64,000 nucleotides of DNA from Nothophaeocryptopus gaeumannii (taxonomy: Eukaryota; Ascomycota; Dothideomycetes; Mycosphaerellales; Mycosphaerellaceae). The DNA lies in assembly GCA_031771865.1 (NCBI GenBank), contig JASISA010000007.1, positions 372,001-436,000 of the forward strand. The letters are read 5' to 3'. Below, one piece after another: positions 31,608 through 40,735 of the stretch. The notes beneath the pieces were generated by a model, which worked only from the letters and a program-made list of their open reading frames with translations, made no database searches and was not told the origin of the DNA. The position numbers and the translations under genes are program-made. Position 1 is the stretch's first letter. Each line of letters opens with the position of its first letter.

Positions 31608-33031
31608 ATGGGCATCGTCGCTGACGTGTGGTATCGAATCTGGGAGAGCATCGTTGATAATCGGCAGAAGTTGACCGCGACTGGGGGGTTCTTGTGCGGC
31701 ATTCTGGTAACGCTTGGCTTCAAGGACCTTTACCCGGACCTTGAGCATACCTTTCAAAGGAGAATACGTCAGATTCGAGGCGTGCAGCATCCGCTACCTG
31801 GACAGACTGATTATGTGCGGTTAGAAGATCACACGAAGCGGAAGTTTGTGGCTCCTGCGAGCGAGGCAGATCCTCAGAAGACCAACATGGAAGACATCAG
31901 TGTTGGCGTGGAAGGCCTGATAGGGAACACGCCGCTGATCAAGCTGCGATCTCTCAGTGAGGCTACTGGGTGCGAAATTCTTGCCAAGGCAGAGTTCCTC
32001 AATGGCGCAGGCAACTCGCCTAAGGACAGAGTCGCTCTGTCGATGATCACGCATGCTGAAGAAGCAGGCCTGCTAATACCAGACCGAGGCGATACCATCT
32101 ACGAAGGTACTGTGGGATCTACAGGTATCTCGCTTGCTGCTGTCTGCAGAGCACGAGGCTACAAAGCGCACATGTATGTACTGTCAAGCTACATAGAAAT
32201 AAGAACGACTCTGAGATCCTTCGCAGATGCATGCCGGACGATATCGCTTTCGAGAAGAGTGACCTTCTGCTGAAGCTTGGAGCGAACGTAGAGCGGGTGA
32301 GACCAGCATCAATCGTTGACCAGAATCAGTTCGTGAACATGGCTCGACGACGCGCTCAGGAACATACAGATGATCCGAACAAACCCGGACGCGGATTTTT
32401 TGCAGACCAATTCGAGAACACCGCAAACTATCTCGCGCATCAGTACTCCACCGGACCCGAGATCTTTTCCCAGACAGGCGGACATCTAGACGCCTTCGTA
32501 GCCGGCGCAGGTACAGGTGGGACCATTGCGGGTGTTGCCCTGGCCCTGAAGCCTTTACTCCCGAACATGAAGGTCGTCCTGGCAGATCCACAAGGCAGCG
32601 GCCTCTACAACAAGATCAAATACGGCGTCATGTTTTCCCCCACCGAAGCTGAAGGCACTCGCCGACGCCATCAAGTCGACTCGATCGTCGAAGGTGTTGG
32701 CGTTAACCGCTTGACTGCCAACTTCAATGCTGGCATGCATCTGATCGATGATGCGGTCAAAGTGACTGATGAGCAAGCGATGAAGATGGCGAGGTGGTTG
32801 GTGGAGAAGGAGGGATTGTTTGTCGGTGCCAGCAGTGCGGTGAACTGTGTTGCTGCGGCGACATTGGCGAAGGAGATGAGAAGTGGGAAGAAGATTGTGA
32901 CTGTGCTCTGTGATTCTGGGACACGGCATCTAAGTAAATTCTGGAAGCAAGCCGGAGATATTGGAGGGGAGGATGTGGAATTTAGTCTGGATGAGATTCT
33001 GAAGTCGAACACACCGAACCGAGGGCTCTGA
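31608..33031 (+). CDS. MCY1: Mitochondrial cysteine synthase-like PLP enzyme (Mcy1/cysteine synthase 2)
   Basis: A fold-type II PLP enzyme of the cysteine synthase family, of the membrane-anchored fungal type related to yeast Ygr012w on the mitochondrial outer membrane. There are two exons, 31608-32173 and 32227-33031, with a 53-nt intron (donor GTATGT, acceptor GCAG), giving 456 aa. 'LTATGGFLCGILVTLGF' near residue 30 is an N-terminal membrane anchor. The catalytic lysine lies in 'GAGNSPKDRVALSM', the substrate loop is 'EGTVGSTGISLA', and the phosphate-binding loop is 'GAGTGGTIAGVA'. The start is the ATG before 'GIVADVWYRIWE'; the open frame extends further upstream but reads like leader. 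The actual reaction of the Mcy1 group is not settled. Confidence 0.9.
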
Positions 33032-33477
33032 GCTAAACTCCGAGACTTGCGAGTCGCTGGCCGGGAACACGAAGCTGTAAGATGTCGAAGCTGCTCCCTT
33101 AACGCCGAAGCTCGGGTCTGCGAAGCTGGAGACCGCTGCAGGGTCTCGACGAGACAAGTGGTAGGGCAGGAGTCAGTCAGGCACGTGCGGACCTCTTTCG
33201 CCCAAACATGCCAAATTGGGCATTCTTGAGCGACGAATACAATTGAGGCCTCATCGACTGACATGGATATACCGCTTGGGAAGGGAAAGATCGGGTTGGA
33301 AAGGAAGGAAGATGTTGTTTACACCGTGCGGATCACGAAAGCCTCGAAAGCGCGTATCATGACAAGAACACCAACTCACCGATCACTTATAAGAAAGATC
33401 GCATTAGCGCTATCTTTGCTTGATACCTCGAAGAAATTTAAATCTCATCTCCACATCGAAGCAAGCGACAATCGAGC
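33032..33477. other. Intergenic region MCY1-like to RCF2
   Basis: A 446-bp gap with the word CGAAGCTG recurring several times between 33070 and 33140. It presumably holds the RCF2 promoter; nothing else is seen. Confidence 0.45.
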
Positions 33478-34213
33478 ATGAAGTTACTGAACGAACAAGA
33501 AAGACAACAACACTACAAGTGAGCTCAACACCGAATTTACAGTCTCGACATTCCCCTTACATAGTTCTAGAGCAACCCTTGTCGGCGGCACAATCGGCGG
33601 CCTCCTCGGCCTCTCCATCGGCGCCGTATCCGTCTACACCGCCTCCGTCCGCTACCCATCTTTCCGCCGCATCACCCTCGCCTGGCGCGGCTACATGATC
33701 TGCAGCGCAGGCACATTTGGCGCCGTTAAAGCAGCAGACTACTCTTCTCACGCCCACGAAGCCCTGCATCATCCAGACTATGCGTACCATCAAGCTTTGA
33801 GGAGAAAGGAAGCCGAATCGAAATCTCGAGAACCTCTTCAACGACGCTTCATTGAATTTGTAGATCGACACCAGTATAAGATTGTGTTTGGTAGTTGGGT
33901 TGCTAGTCTAGGAACCGCGTGGCATCTCGTCGATCGCAATGGATTGCTTACGAAACAGCAGAAGCTTGTACAGGCGAGGGTGTTTGCGCAGGGGTTGACT
34001 GTGGGGTTAGTTGTTGTTGCTTTGGTTCTGCAAGGGCGAGTCAGTGAAGATCGTAAGGGAAAGTTCCAGGAGAAGGAAGGTGAGGTGAAGAGACAGTGGG
34101 AGGACATGTTGGAGGCTGCTGAGGAGAGGATGGAAGAGCGAGGGGAAGAGCAGAGAGGGAAGATGTCGAAGACGCATCGGAGGGAGACGAGAAATCGGCC
34201 GTCGACGGGGTGA
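33478..34213 (+). CDS. RCF2: Respiratory supercomplex factor Rcf2-like (HIG1 domain)
   Basis: An inner-membrane protein associated with cytochrome c oxidase and III-IV supercomplexes. There are two exons, 33478-33518 and 33571-34213, with a 52-nt intron (donor GTGAGC, acceptor CTAG), giving 227 aa. The N-terminus 'MKLLNEQERQQHYKATLVGG' is typical of Rcf2. A first pair of hydrophobic segments spans 'GGTIGGLLGLSIGAVSVYTA' and 'RGYMICSAGTFGAVKAA'. The HIG1 domain follows: 'YKIVFGSWVASLGTAWHLVD' and 'ARVFAQGLTVGLVVVALVLQ', with the QxxxQARVxAQG motif between them. The C-terminal tail is highly charged and helical. Together with NDUFAF7 and the Mcy1-like gene it makes three neighbouring mitochondrial genes. 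Confidence 0.9.
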
Positions 34214-34329
34214 TTAAGGTGGACGGAGGAGAGGGGTGTGAGGGACGGGAGATTTGCGGGTCTGTTTCGATGAAGATAAAGAGGAGTAATCAAATTCTCG
34301 AGATCGATTGCCTGGCGATGTGATCCCTT

Positions 34330-34946
34330 CTATACCTCAGACAGAGGCTGACCGCTCTCGACCCCTTGCGCGATTGTATCTTCAACGCTGGCTTGAGTCT
34401 CTTCACTGTTGGGATCTGGATCATTGGCTGCCTGCTGCGCGCTTCCTTCATAGGCTGTCCGAGCCTCCTCCAATCTATGCGTTCAGGTTAGTGCATCAAC
34501 ACTTACAGGGCAACAGTAGCAACAGCTAACACAGTCCGCGCCCCCTTGAGTAGGACTTCTTCGACTTCACCGGAGCCGCAAGCGAGCTCCAGTGACTTCT
34601 CCGCGATGCGAATGCCTTCCTCCGCCCACTGCAAGAAGTCAGGCTCCTCCGAGCAACTAAGGACGACACAAGCGCGGACGCGAATGATGAGAAGAAGGTC
34701 GTCGTTGCGGAGCAGGATGTGCGCAGTGCTCTCGGCGTATTCGTTGTTGTCCTCGCGGCGGGCTTTCGTCGTCTAAAATTGCTGGTCAGCAAAGTAGACA
34801 CGCCGGTCAAAGAGATCCGCGTGCCAGATACGGCCTTGCGAGGCTCTTGAGCGAAGAAATGCGATGACTTAGTCTTGTGGAGGATTTACGGCATTGTCGA
34901 TGTCGTAATGGGCCCGGCGGACGTTTTCGCGCGCAGCGTCGTTCAT
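34330..34946 (-). CDS. Hypothetical helical protein, three exons
   Basis: I do not recognise this gene, but the reading frame is clearly coding. Exon 1 (34890-34946) encodes 'MNDAARENVRRAHYDIDNA'. Exon 2 starts at 34772 after a 117-nt intron and encodes 'LLRNDDLLLIIRVRACVVLS' and 'QWAEEGIRIAEKSLELACG'. Exon 3 (34330-34474) encodes 'EEARTAYEGSAQQAAND' and an acidic tail. The second intron has two in-frame donor choices. A perfect GTAAGT at 34506 gives an intron of only 32 nt; GTTAGC at 34530 gives a normal 56 nt. Products are 155 or 147 aa. There are no signal peptide or TM segments; the composition suggests a soluble helical bundle. Confidence 0.65.
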
Positions 34947-35141
34947 GATCAGGCTGTCAAGGTTGGTAATTCGTGATTATCGGTCGTTGTCATTGCGATT
35001 TTTGGATGAAAGAGAGCAACGCGAGGAGCATTGGTCTGCGTGCGTTTGAGTGGAAGTGAAGTGCCAAAATTTTCGAAACACCTTCCTTTCACTCAGTGAG
35101 TACTCACTTCTCCCTTTCCCGCTTCGCGCCTCTGTTTCCAA

Positions 35142-35585
35142 ATGACCACCGCTACCAATTATCGCGCAGAGAGACCCTTTTCCAAGCAAACGAAGAGCAT
35201 AGTCGCAATCGAACTATACAAAGCTGACCATACGCCCCTTAGCCATGGGTCAGCTGGTGCGCGAGAGCGGGAGGCAGAGGTCGAGAGGAACTCCACTCGT
35301 ATCTTTCAGCGCGATGCTCATCGGCTCTCCCGGCTGTCCAGGGCAGAGAAGCGAAATGAGGATGCATACATCGGCTGGAAGAAATGGAAGACGCACAATC
35401 GCAACAAGCATCTGGCCCCAGGTCGCGCGGGCATTCCCCCAGTTCGTCTCCATCGACTAGAAGGCTACAACGCAAGCTACCGCCAACTCTCGCACACGCT
35501 ACCAGAAATGACCCCAATGGAATGGACGCCTTGTTGTCGCCAGCCAATGCTAGCGGACAGGAACGCGAAGCAGGTCTCTCAATGA
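35142..35585 (+). CDS. Unassigned open frame, basic protein
   Basis: A 147-codon frame beginning with an ATG in an AAATGACC context. The product is strongly basic (R/K/H-rich), with 'EREAEVERNSTRIFQRDAHR' and 'YIGWKKWKTHNRNKHL'. No domain, signal or membrane segment is visible. The opposite strand is also open over much of the span, which weakens the case. It could be an exon of a larger gene together with 35885-36316. Confidence 0.3.
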   Translation: MTTATNYRAERPFSKQTKSIVAIELYKADHTPLSHGSAGAREREAEVERNSTRIFQRDAHRLSRLSRAEKRNEDAYIGWKKWKTHNRNKHLAPGRAGIPPVRLHRLEGYNASYRQLSHTLPEMTPMEWTPCCRQPMLADRNAKQVSQ

Positions 35586-35884
35586 AAGCTACTCAAGCAG
35601 TACATTGGCCAATCCAATCAGCCCCATAAAACGCATTGTTACCGATCACCGCACCTCTCTAAGAAAAGGCAAGGGGACGCTACACTCAACGAACGGAGGT
35701 GCTCCCGGCAGAATCTCTCATGTCATTATCCTCGGCCTATGGACACCCAGTGAATTTCCGTTTTCCATCCACATGATGAATACAATCGAGATGCCATGGG
35801 CACTAGTCTTCCAAGTCTTGCCAAAGAGGACATTCGTGCAATGGCTCCCACCGAACATCCCAAACCGAAAGAATATCGGCCTTA

Positions 35885-36316
35885 ATGTCACAAGGCCTCC
35901 TTACTCAAGCTCCCAGATACCACAAGGATGCTAAGAGAGATTTTGGCCTGCTTGCAGAGTCGTCAGATCCAAAAGGGCGCGAGAACTTCATGAGGGTTGT
36001 CCTTGCCGCCAATGCGCGGATCAACAAGGCTCTCCGTGAGAAGGGCTGCCGCCCGGTGTCTAAAGCGCTCGAAGAGGGAAGCGAAAAGATCCAGAAGTAC
36101 TGCAGAGATCCACTCGATGACTTGGAGCGTCAAGTCGAGATAGTTTGCCAGGCTTGCAAGAAGGCAGGGATTGGACACCAACCATGGATCCACACCCTCT
36201 GTACGCCAAGCACGACGATGCATACGTCGTACGCGAGATCACATGCCGCACATGCCCTGGAGCTTCTGCGAGGAGTTGTGCCCAGCCGTGGGTGTCTCAG
36301 AACCATAATCGTATGA
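35885..36316 (+). CDS. Unassigned open frame, helical protein
   Basis: A 143-codon frame with ATG start. The middle, 'ENFMRVVLAANARINKALRE' through 'DPLDDLERQVEIVCQACKKA', has amphipathic helix patterning and coding-like composition. The last ~35 residues look less natural, so the true end may be an upstream splice site. No family is recognised. Confidence 0.35.
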   Translation: MSQGLLTQAPRYHKDAKRDFGLLAESSDPKGRENFMRVVLAANARINKALREKGCRPVSKALEEGSEKIQKYCRDPLDDLERQVEIVCQACKKAGIGHQPWIHTLCTPSTTMHTSYARSHAAHALELLRGVVPSRGCLRTIIV

Positions 36317-36739
36317 TCTGATCTTCGGCGAGTACCAAGAGCCCAGGAAGAACACCACGCATGACACTTTGCATCCTATTCATATGCTCTTTTGTATGCA
36401 ATTCTACAGTGTTGTCGAGAATTGTATCGTATGCGTTTGAATAGGTCTGGTCGGTTCGAAATCGTTTGTGCTCGTCGTGAATGAGAATTTGAATTCATAC
36501 CGTGAAAGCCATTCATCAAGCTCAATGAGCACAACATGGCTCATACTTATCATTGTTGCTATCACAGTGTATGATGGTCGATGTTTTTGGAACGCAGAGG
36601 TGTCGTCGAATCGCTGAGAAACAGTCTCGTCTCTGGGTTGGGTGCCAAATCCTTGCCCCACTTGCTTACGCCCACTCCCCGCTAGCAATACGTTATAGCC
36701 TTATACAGCCACAAAGACGGGGTTTCTATCAAGTCAGAG

Positions 36740-36890
36740 GCATCAGTGGTTTAGTGGTAAAATCCATCGTTGCCATCGTCCAAGTCATTGGCGTGTAGCT
36801 CGATGGGTAAGTCGTTCCGAATGTGAACATTCCACCCTGATCTTATACTAATATTGTCTCAGGCCCCGTGTTCGATTCACGGCTGATGCA
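36740..36890 (+). tRNA. tRNA-Gly(GCC) with two insertions, one GT-AG intron-like
   Basis: Acceptor stem GCATCAG (36740-36746) pairs with CTGATGC (36883-36889). The A box TGGTTTAGTGG and B box GTTCGATTC are intact. Anticodon GCC is 36772-36774. The anticodon stem CATCG/CGATG (36766-36770 and 36801-36805) pairs perfectly once a 24-nt intron after position 37 (36776-36799) is removed; that intron carries TGGC complementary to the anticodon, as tRNA introns do. A second insert of 56 nt (36807-36862) interrupts the variable loop. It starts GTAAGT, contains TACTAAT at 36846-36852 and ends CAG. Removing both leaves a normal tRNA with variable loop GGCC and T-arm CCGTG/CACGG. A weak TTTT terminator is at 36933-36936. 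Confidence 0.88.
36807..36862 (+). other. Spliceosomal-type intron inside tRNA-Gly variable loop
   Basis: 56 nt with a perfect donor GTAAGT, a perfect branch-point TACTAAT whose A lies about 11 nt before the CAG acceptor, and a length equal to the P0-gene intron in this window. It lies at the variable loop, not at the canonical position 37/38 cut by the tRNA splicing endonuclease, and shows no bulge-helix-bulge with the tRNA that I can see. Confidence 0.75.
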
Positions 36891-37184
36891 AGGTGCCGAA
36901 GGGCAGAAGGGGTCTGAATTGGGATCCAAGACTTTTACACCAGCTTTTTACTCGAGATTCTACACATTCACTCAACTATATTGCTTCGAGCTTCACTTCA
37001 CTTTTACTGCATATGAATCCACGAAACCGCAGAGAGAAAATTTTAAGAACGACACATGTGAATAGATTACCTATGTACAACAGTAACTGCATCTAAACGC
37101 ATCAAAAAGCCGTACTATACACCCATTGCCTCTTCCCTCTTCCCTCTCTTATTCCCTCTCGCTCTCGCCCGGATATTCATCTAA

Positions 37185-37350
37185 TCACTCCTCTAGCTGG
37201 TACTCCTCCTCGTCCTCTCCCTCGTTCTGCAGAATCGACAGTCCAGCCTGCGCCAAGTGTTGAGCTGCGGCCTTATTGCCCGCTCGTAGCGTAGCTGCAG
37301 ACTGCAGTCTCCTCTTTTGGCGCTTTCGAATGCGCTCGGAATTATCTCAA
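37185..37350 (-). pseudogene. Possible transposase C-terminal relic
   Basis: A minus-strand frame ending in TGA at 37185-37187 reads 'RKRQKRRLQSAATLRAGNKA' followed by 'AAQHLAQAGLSILQNEGED' and an acidic end. The basic-then-helical-then-acidic pattern is like the C-terminus of fungal pogo/Fot1-type transposases, and an in-frame stop lies a short way upstream. The assignment is tentative. Confidence 0.25.
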
Positions 37351-38539
37351 TAGCTGCAATACCGATCGAGATATCGACCAATCAAGTTTTGCGGTGGTGT
37401 ATGACTTTTGCGCCTGGGCCTGAAAATCTGCTTCATTCTAGAACTACGTTAACGCGAAGTGCGGGCGCTGAAAAGAGGCGAACAAGAGCTTTCTTTTGAG
37501 CTATTAATCATCAGGGTAGCGTTTGTATCCACAAATTCATCGTCGACCCAAGTTGGAATCATCATGCTCTGGAGTACATGGGCAGTGTGAGAGTGGAAGG
37601 CCCAAGACTTCTTTGTGCTGTTCGAAATTTGGCAGCCTGAGATAGAATTACCAGGCTCGACGATTGCCGCCCACGCGTTCCCTTACCGTTATTCTAAGAG
37701 CATCAGGAACGTGATCTTGATCGAATGGTCATCGATACATGTCAATTCGGATTTCCTTGGTGTCTTGTAGGATCGGACCAGAACCAGGGCAATAGAGCTA
37801 CTCTGGACAGAATCTGATGTTGATCGGTCGTTTCCAATATCAAATGTTTTTTCTTTTGCAGCAGAGATGACTGAAACATTCCAACATGGGGTTGACCGAA
37901 ATGGGCCGAAGTCATCCGCCGAGTTGCATCTTTCACGACTACCAGACAGTATTGATATGAGTCGACGCACAAGCCCTTGAGTACTCCATCGCATGCTCAT
38001 CTGTATGTTGTCGATTAGTATTGGCAGAACAGCAGATCCGAAAGTGTTCCCCCACTCAAGAGTTGGCACATGAATTTGAGGAGAGAAAAATGGATCCAGC
38101 CAAGTTCAGTCATCAAAGTCAGTCAAATCCTCGTCAAAGCATTTCAACTTCAACTCTTGGAAACAACCGGGTCTGCCTCACCCTTACGCATCGACCTTTT
38201 CTGTACCTCCCGCTTCCGCAAGGACAGCAATGCTCTGAAAAGGCAGCATTCGCTCGCTCGCTCTTTCGTATTTACCTCCTCTTAGATCGCCGTCTCAGTA
38301 TCGCCATCGATAAGCCTCATTCGACATCGCCGTCTTCGTTGCCGCCCATTGCACCCGAATCGCTCTAACGCCGTGAACCTGGTGCGATGTGCTCCCGCGA
38401 GTGGGAACTACTGCCTCTGCGCAGTACTCAATGTCTCGAGTCACATCGTGGAAGGCGAATCCGGAAGATCCGAGAACTTGCATCCGTGGGCGCAAGTAGA
38501 AAGATCATGTTGGCAGATCCGGAGACAGCATCTGAGCAG

Positions 38540-39136
38540 CATGTTCAATGCACTCGTACCGACACTTCTGAAGCGCAATGATAACTTTGAGCGTCATCAG
38601 ATCCTGGGAAAGGCGCATGGCAATCAGAATGCGCGACCAATGTGGTCCAGCGCATACATAAAGTGCAATGGCTTCCTTGCGAGGCCATATCCGGAAGCGA
38701 TGTTTGTCAAAGCCGGCGGGGAGCTTCCGGCCGGTGCGGAGGCCAAGATTATGCTGTATGGGAGGTAGGTCGAGATTCGGTGTGACAAACAAGAGGCGCT
38801 GGTAAATTTGTCGGCGTTTTGTCGAAATGTGTCACGACTTTCAAAAGTCAGAACATACCCCTCCGGCCATCTTCTCACGAGCGGAGATACTCTACGGGAT
38901 GGATCTCAACATTGTCACTTCTGCGACTTACCAGGCGATGAATGATTCGATCGCGCGAGCAAATACCACTAGAGTCACGCCCAAATCGTTCTACCAAAGA
39001 CAAGAAACATCATGGTTTTGTGTACACACCGACCCCCTCGGGCCTCATTTACGAAGCACTTGGAATCCCCATGAGCAACGACCTCTGTGCAGGAGAACAC
39101 CGGTTTTATCGTGCGACACGTGTCTATTTCTTTTGA
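38540..39136 (+). pseudogene. Possible degenerate coding region, unassigned
   Basis: Three segments in different frames look coding. The first is 'FNALVPTLLKRNDNFERHQI' to 'ELPAGAEAKIMLYG' (38541-38766), followed by a GTAGGT donor-like site. The second is 'ILYGMDLNIVTSATYQAMND' (~38890-38950). The third is 'GFVYTPTPSGLIYEALGIPM' ending at 39136. I could not join them by splice sites without stops or frame changes, so a decayed gene is the simplest reading. No family is recognised. Confidence 0.25.
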
Positions 39137-39953
39137 AACCCACGATGGGATCGGTCACGATGACGGAGACATACTGCTATGTGAATCTCGGCATATGCTC
39201 ATCACCTCACATCCTCAGTAGCTTCTGAGTACGTAAGTCCCATTCTTCCTGGACATTGATTGTCGAAGACAGTCGACTTGCTGCGCTTTCGATTTGGAAA
39301 ACACGCACAGACCGGTCGATCTTCTCTTCTGGCCCCTTTCGTGACGGACCACTCTCACCCGCGTGGCTCCCTTGTGATGCTGCCTCTTGCCAAGACCATC
39401 ATCACGTTCAGCCTCCTGACACACGTAGATCAACGTGTGCAGTCAGTCAGTTGAGATACAAAATTAGGCAGCCTGCGAGCATTGAATCACTGCGCCACTC
39501 TCTAGCGCGCTGAGAATCTCTATGCCGGTGCGTTCCGCTGACTGTCTTGGCAGACTCTTTGGCTTGGCGCCACATCTTGGTATAACATACACTTTGGCTG
39601 ACACACCGCAGTTGCTGTCATGCGAACACATAGCGGTCGTTCTAGTAGCCGGATCCATGCTGTCCGCACGTTATTGTGTAGGCATACCTGCCATACCAGC
39701 ACCGAACAGCCACTTCATACCAGCATGGCAACCGGTTCGGAGAGCACGGTCGTCGTCAGATGCCTTGGAGGAATGACGGAAGACGAGTGATCGGATGTAC
39801 CAGGATACTCTGCCTGAGCAGACTATATATTGGTGGTACTGCTCTCGAGATATGAGGGAAGCCATACCAACGAACAGTCATCTGCTCCAGCTCAAACCTT
39901 CGACGCGACACCAAGACACCTCGCTAGACTTCGGATTAATCAAGGCCGCCATC

Positions 39954-40673
39954 ATGAAGTCCCAGCTCTTGTTCACAGCTTGCATTATTGCTGGCTCCCA
40001 GCTCGTCAATGCAGATCTCCTTGACTGGCAGCATGTGCCGACACAATGTCAAAATCAATGCCGCTCTTTGGTGGACATCGCACAGAACTGCTACTTCCAG
40101 CACGACGACAACAACAACGGTGGCAGAGGCCGAGACAGTGACCGACCAGGCCAGGATCAAGATAATATCAATGAACTCAACTGTGTCTGCAACGCCCAGA
40201 ACGCAAACAACCTGATACCAGAGTGCGAGCAATGTATTGCACCTTACTATACCACCAACCGAGAATACGATGGTAAGTTATTATCTATGCTTGCTCCGCG
40301 ATGACTCTTCGCTTACCACACCTCCACAGAGATCCGCGAGCTTCTGGCCAAATGCCGACTCTCTCCCCTTGATAATAACGGAACTACCAGCACTACTGGC
40401 ACAATCGGGACGGGCACAACGGGCACGAACAACAACAACAACAATCATAACACTAACGACGACTTGCCGAACAACAACCAAGGCACGACCTCAAATCAGG
40501 GAACCGCTTCGAACCAGGGAACTACTGCTGGTACTACGAACGATAACAATGGCCCGAACGATGACAATGGCCCGAACAACCACCCAGGACAGCACAACGC
40601 GGCTGGATCGCTCGCGGTGCCTGGCGTTGGTGTGACTCTGCTTGCAGTATTCTTTGCTGCTATGATGGCATGA
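39954..40673 (+). CDS. GPI-anchored, eight-cysteine cell-wall protein
   Basis: A secreted surface protein. There are two exons, 39954-40272 and 40330-40673, with a 57-nt intron (donor GTAAGT, acceptor CACAG), giving 220 aa. The signal peptide is 'MKSQLLFTACIIAGSQLVNA'. The mature N-terminal domain has eight cysteines: two in 'VPTQCQNQCRSLVD', one in 'AQNCYF', two in 'NCVCN', two in 'PECEQC', and the last in 'LLAKCR'. This is a common pattern in ascomycete surface proteins. An N/T/G/Q-rich, probably O-glycosylated stalk with imperfect repeats (NQGT, NGPND) follows. The hydrophobic C-terminus, from 'NAAGSLAVPGVGVTLLAVFF', is a GPI-attachment signal with N or G as candidate omega site. Confidence 0.85.
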
Positions 40674-40735
40674 ATGATGGAATGAGATACCACATGGGTC
40701 TTGAAAGTTCAGGAGTAATTCGGCGCGGTCGGAAT

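Larger units (their letters stand above)
34947..36739. other. Sparse region with two weak open frames
   Basis: Contains the two unassigned frames listed separately and otherwise no feature. The part between 36320 and 36739, upstream of the tRNA-Gly, shows nothing recognisable. Confidence 0.4.
36891..39953. other. 3-kb accessory region with relics
   Basis: AT-richer, poorly coding sequence between the tRNA and the GPI-protein gene. It holds the two weak relics listed separately (37185-37350 and 38540-39136). The remainder shows no gene, RNA or clear repeat. Confidence 0.4.

Noticed and set aside
33070..33140. Recurring CGAAGCTG words as a possible operator array
   Set aside because: Spacing is irregular and the copies are few; chance is a sufficient explanation.
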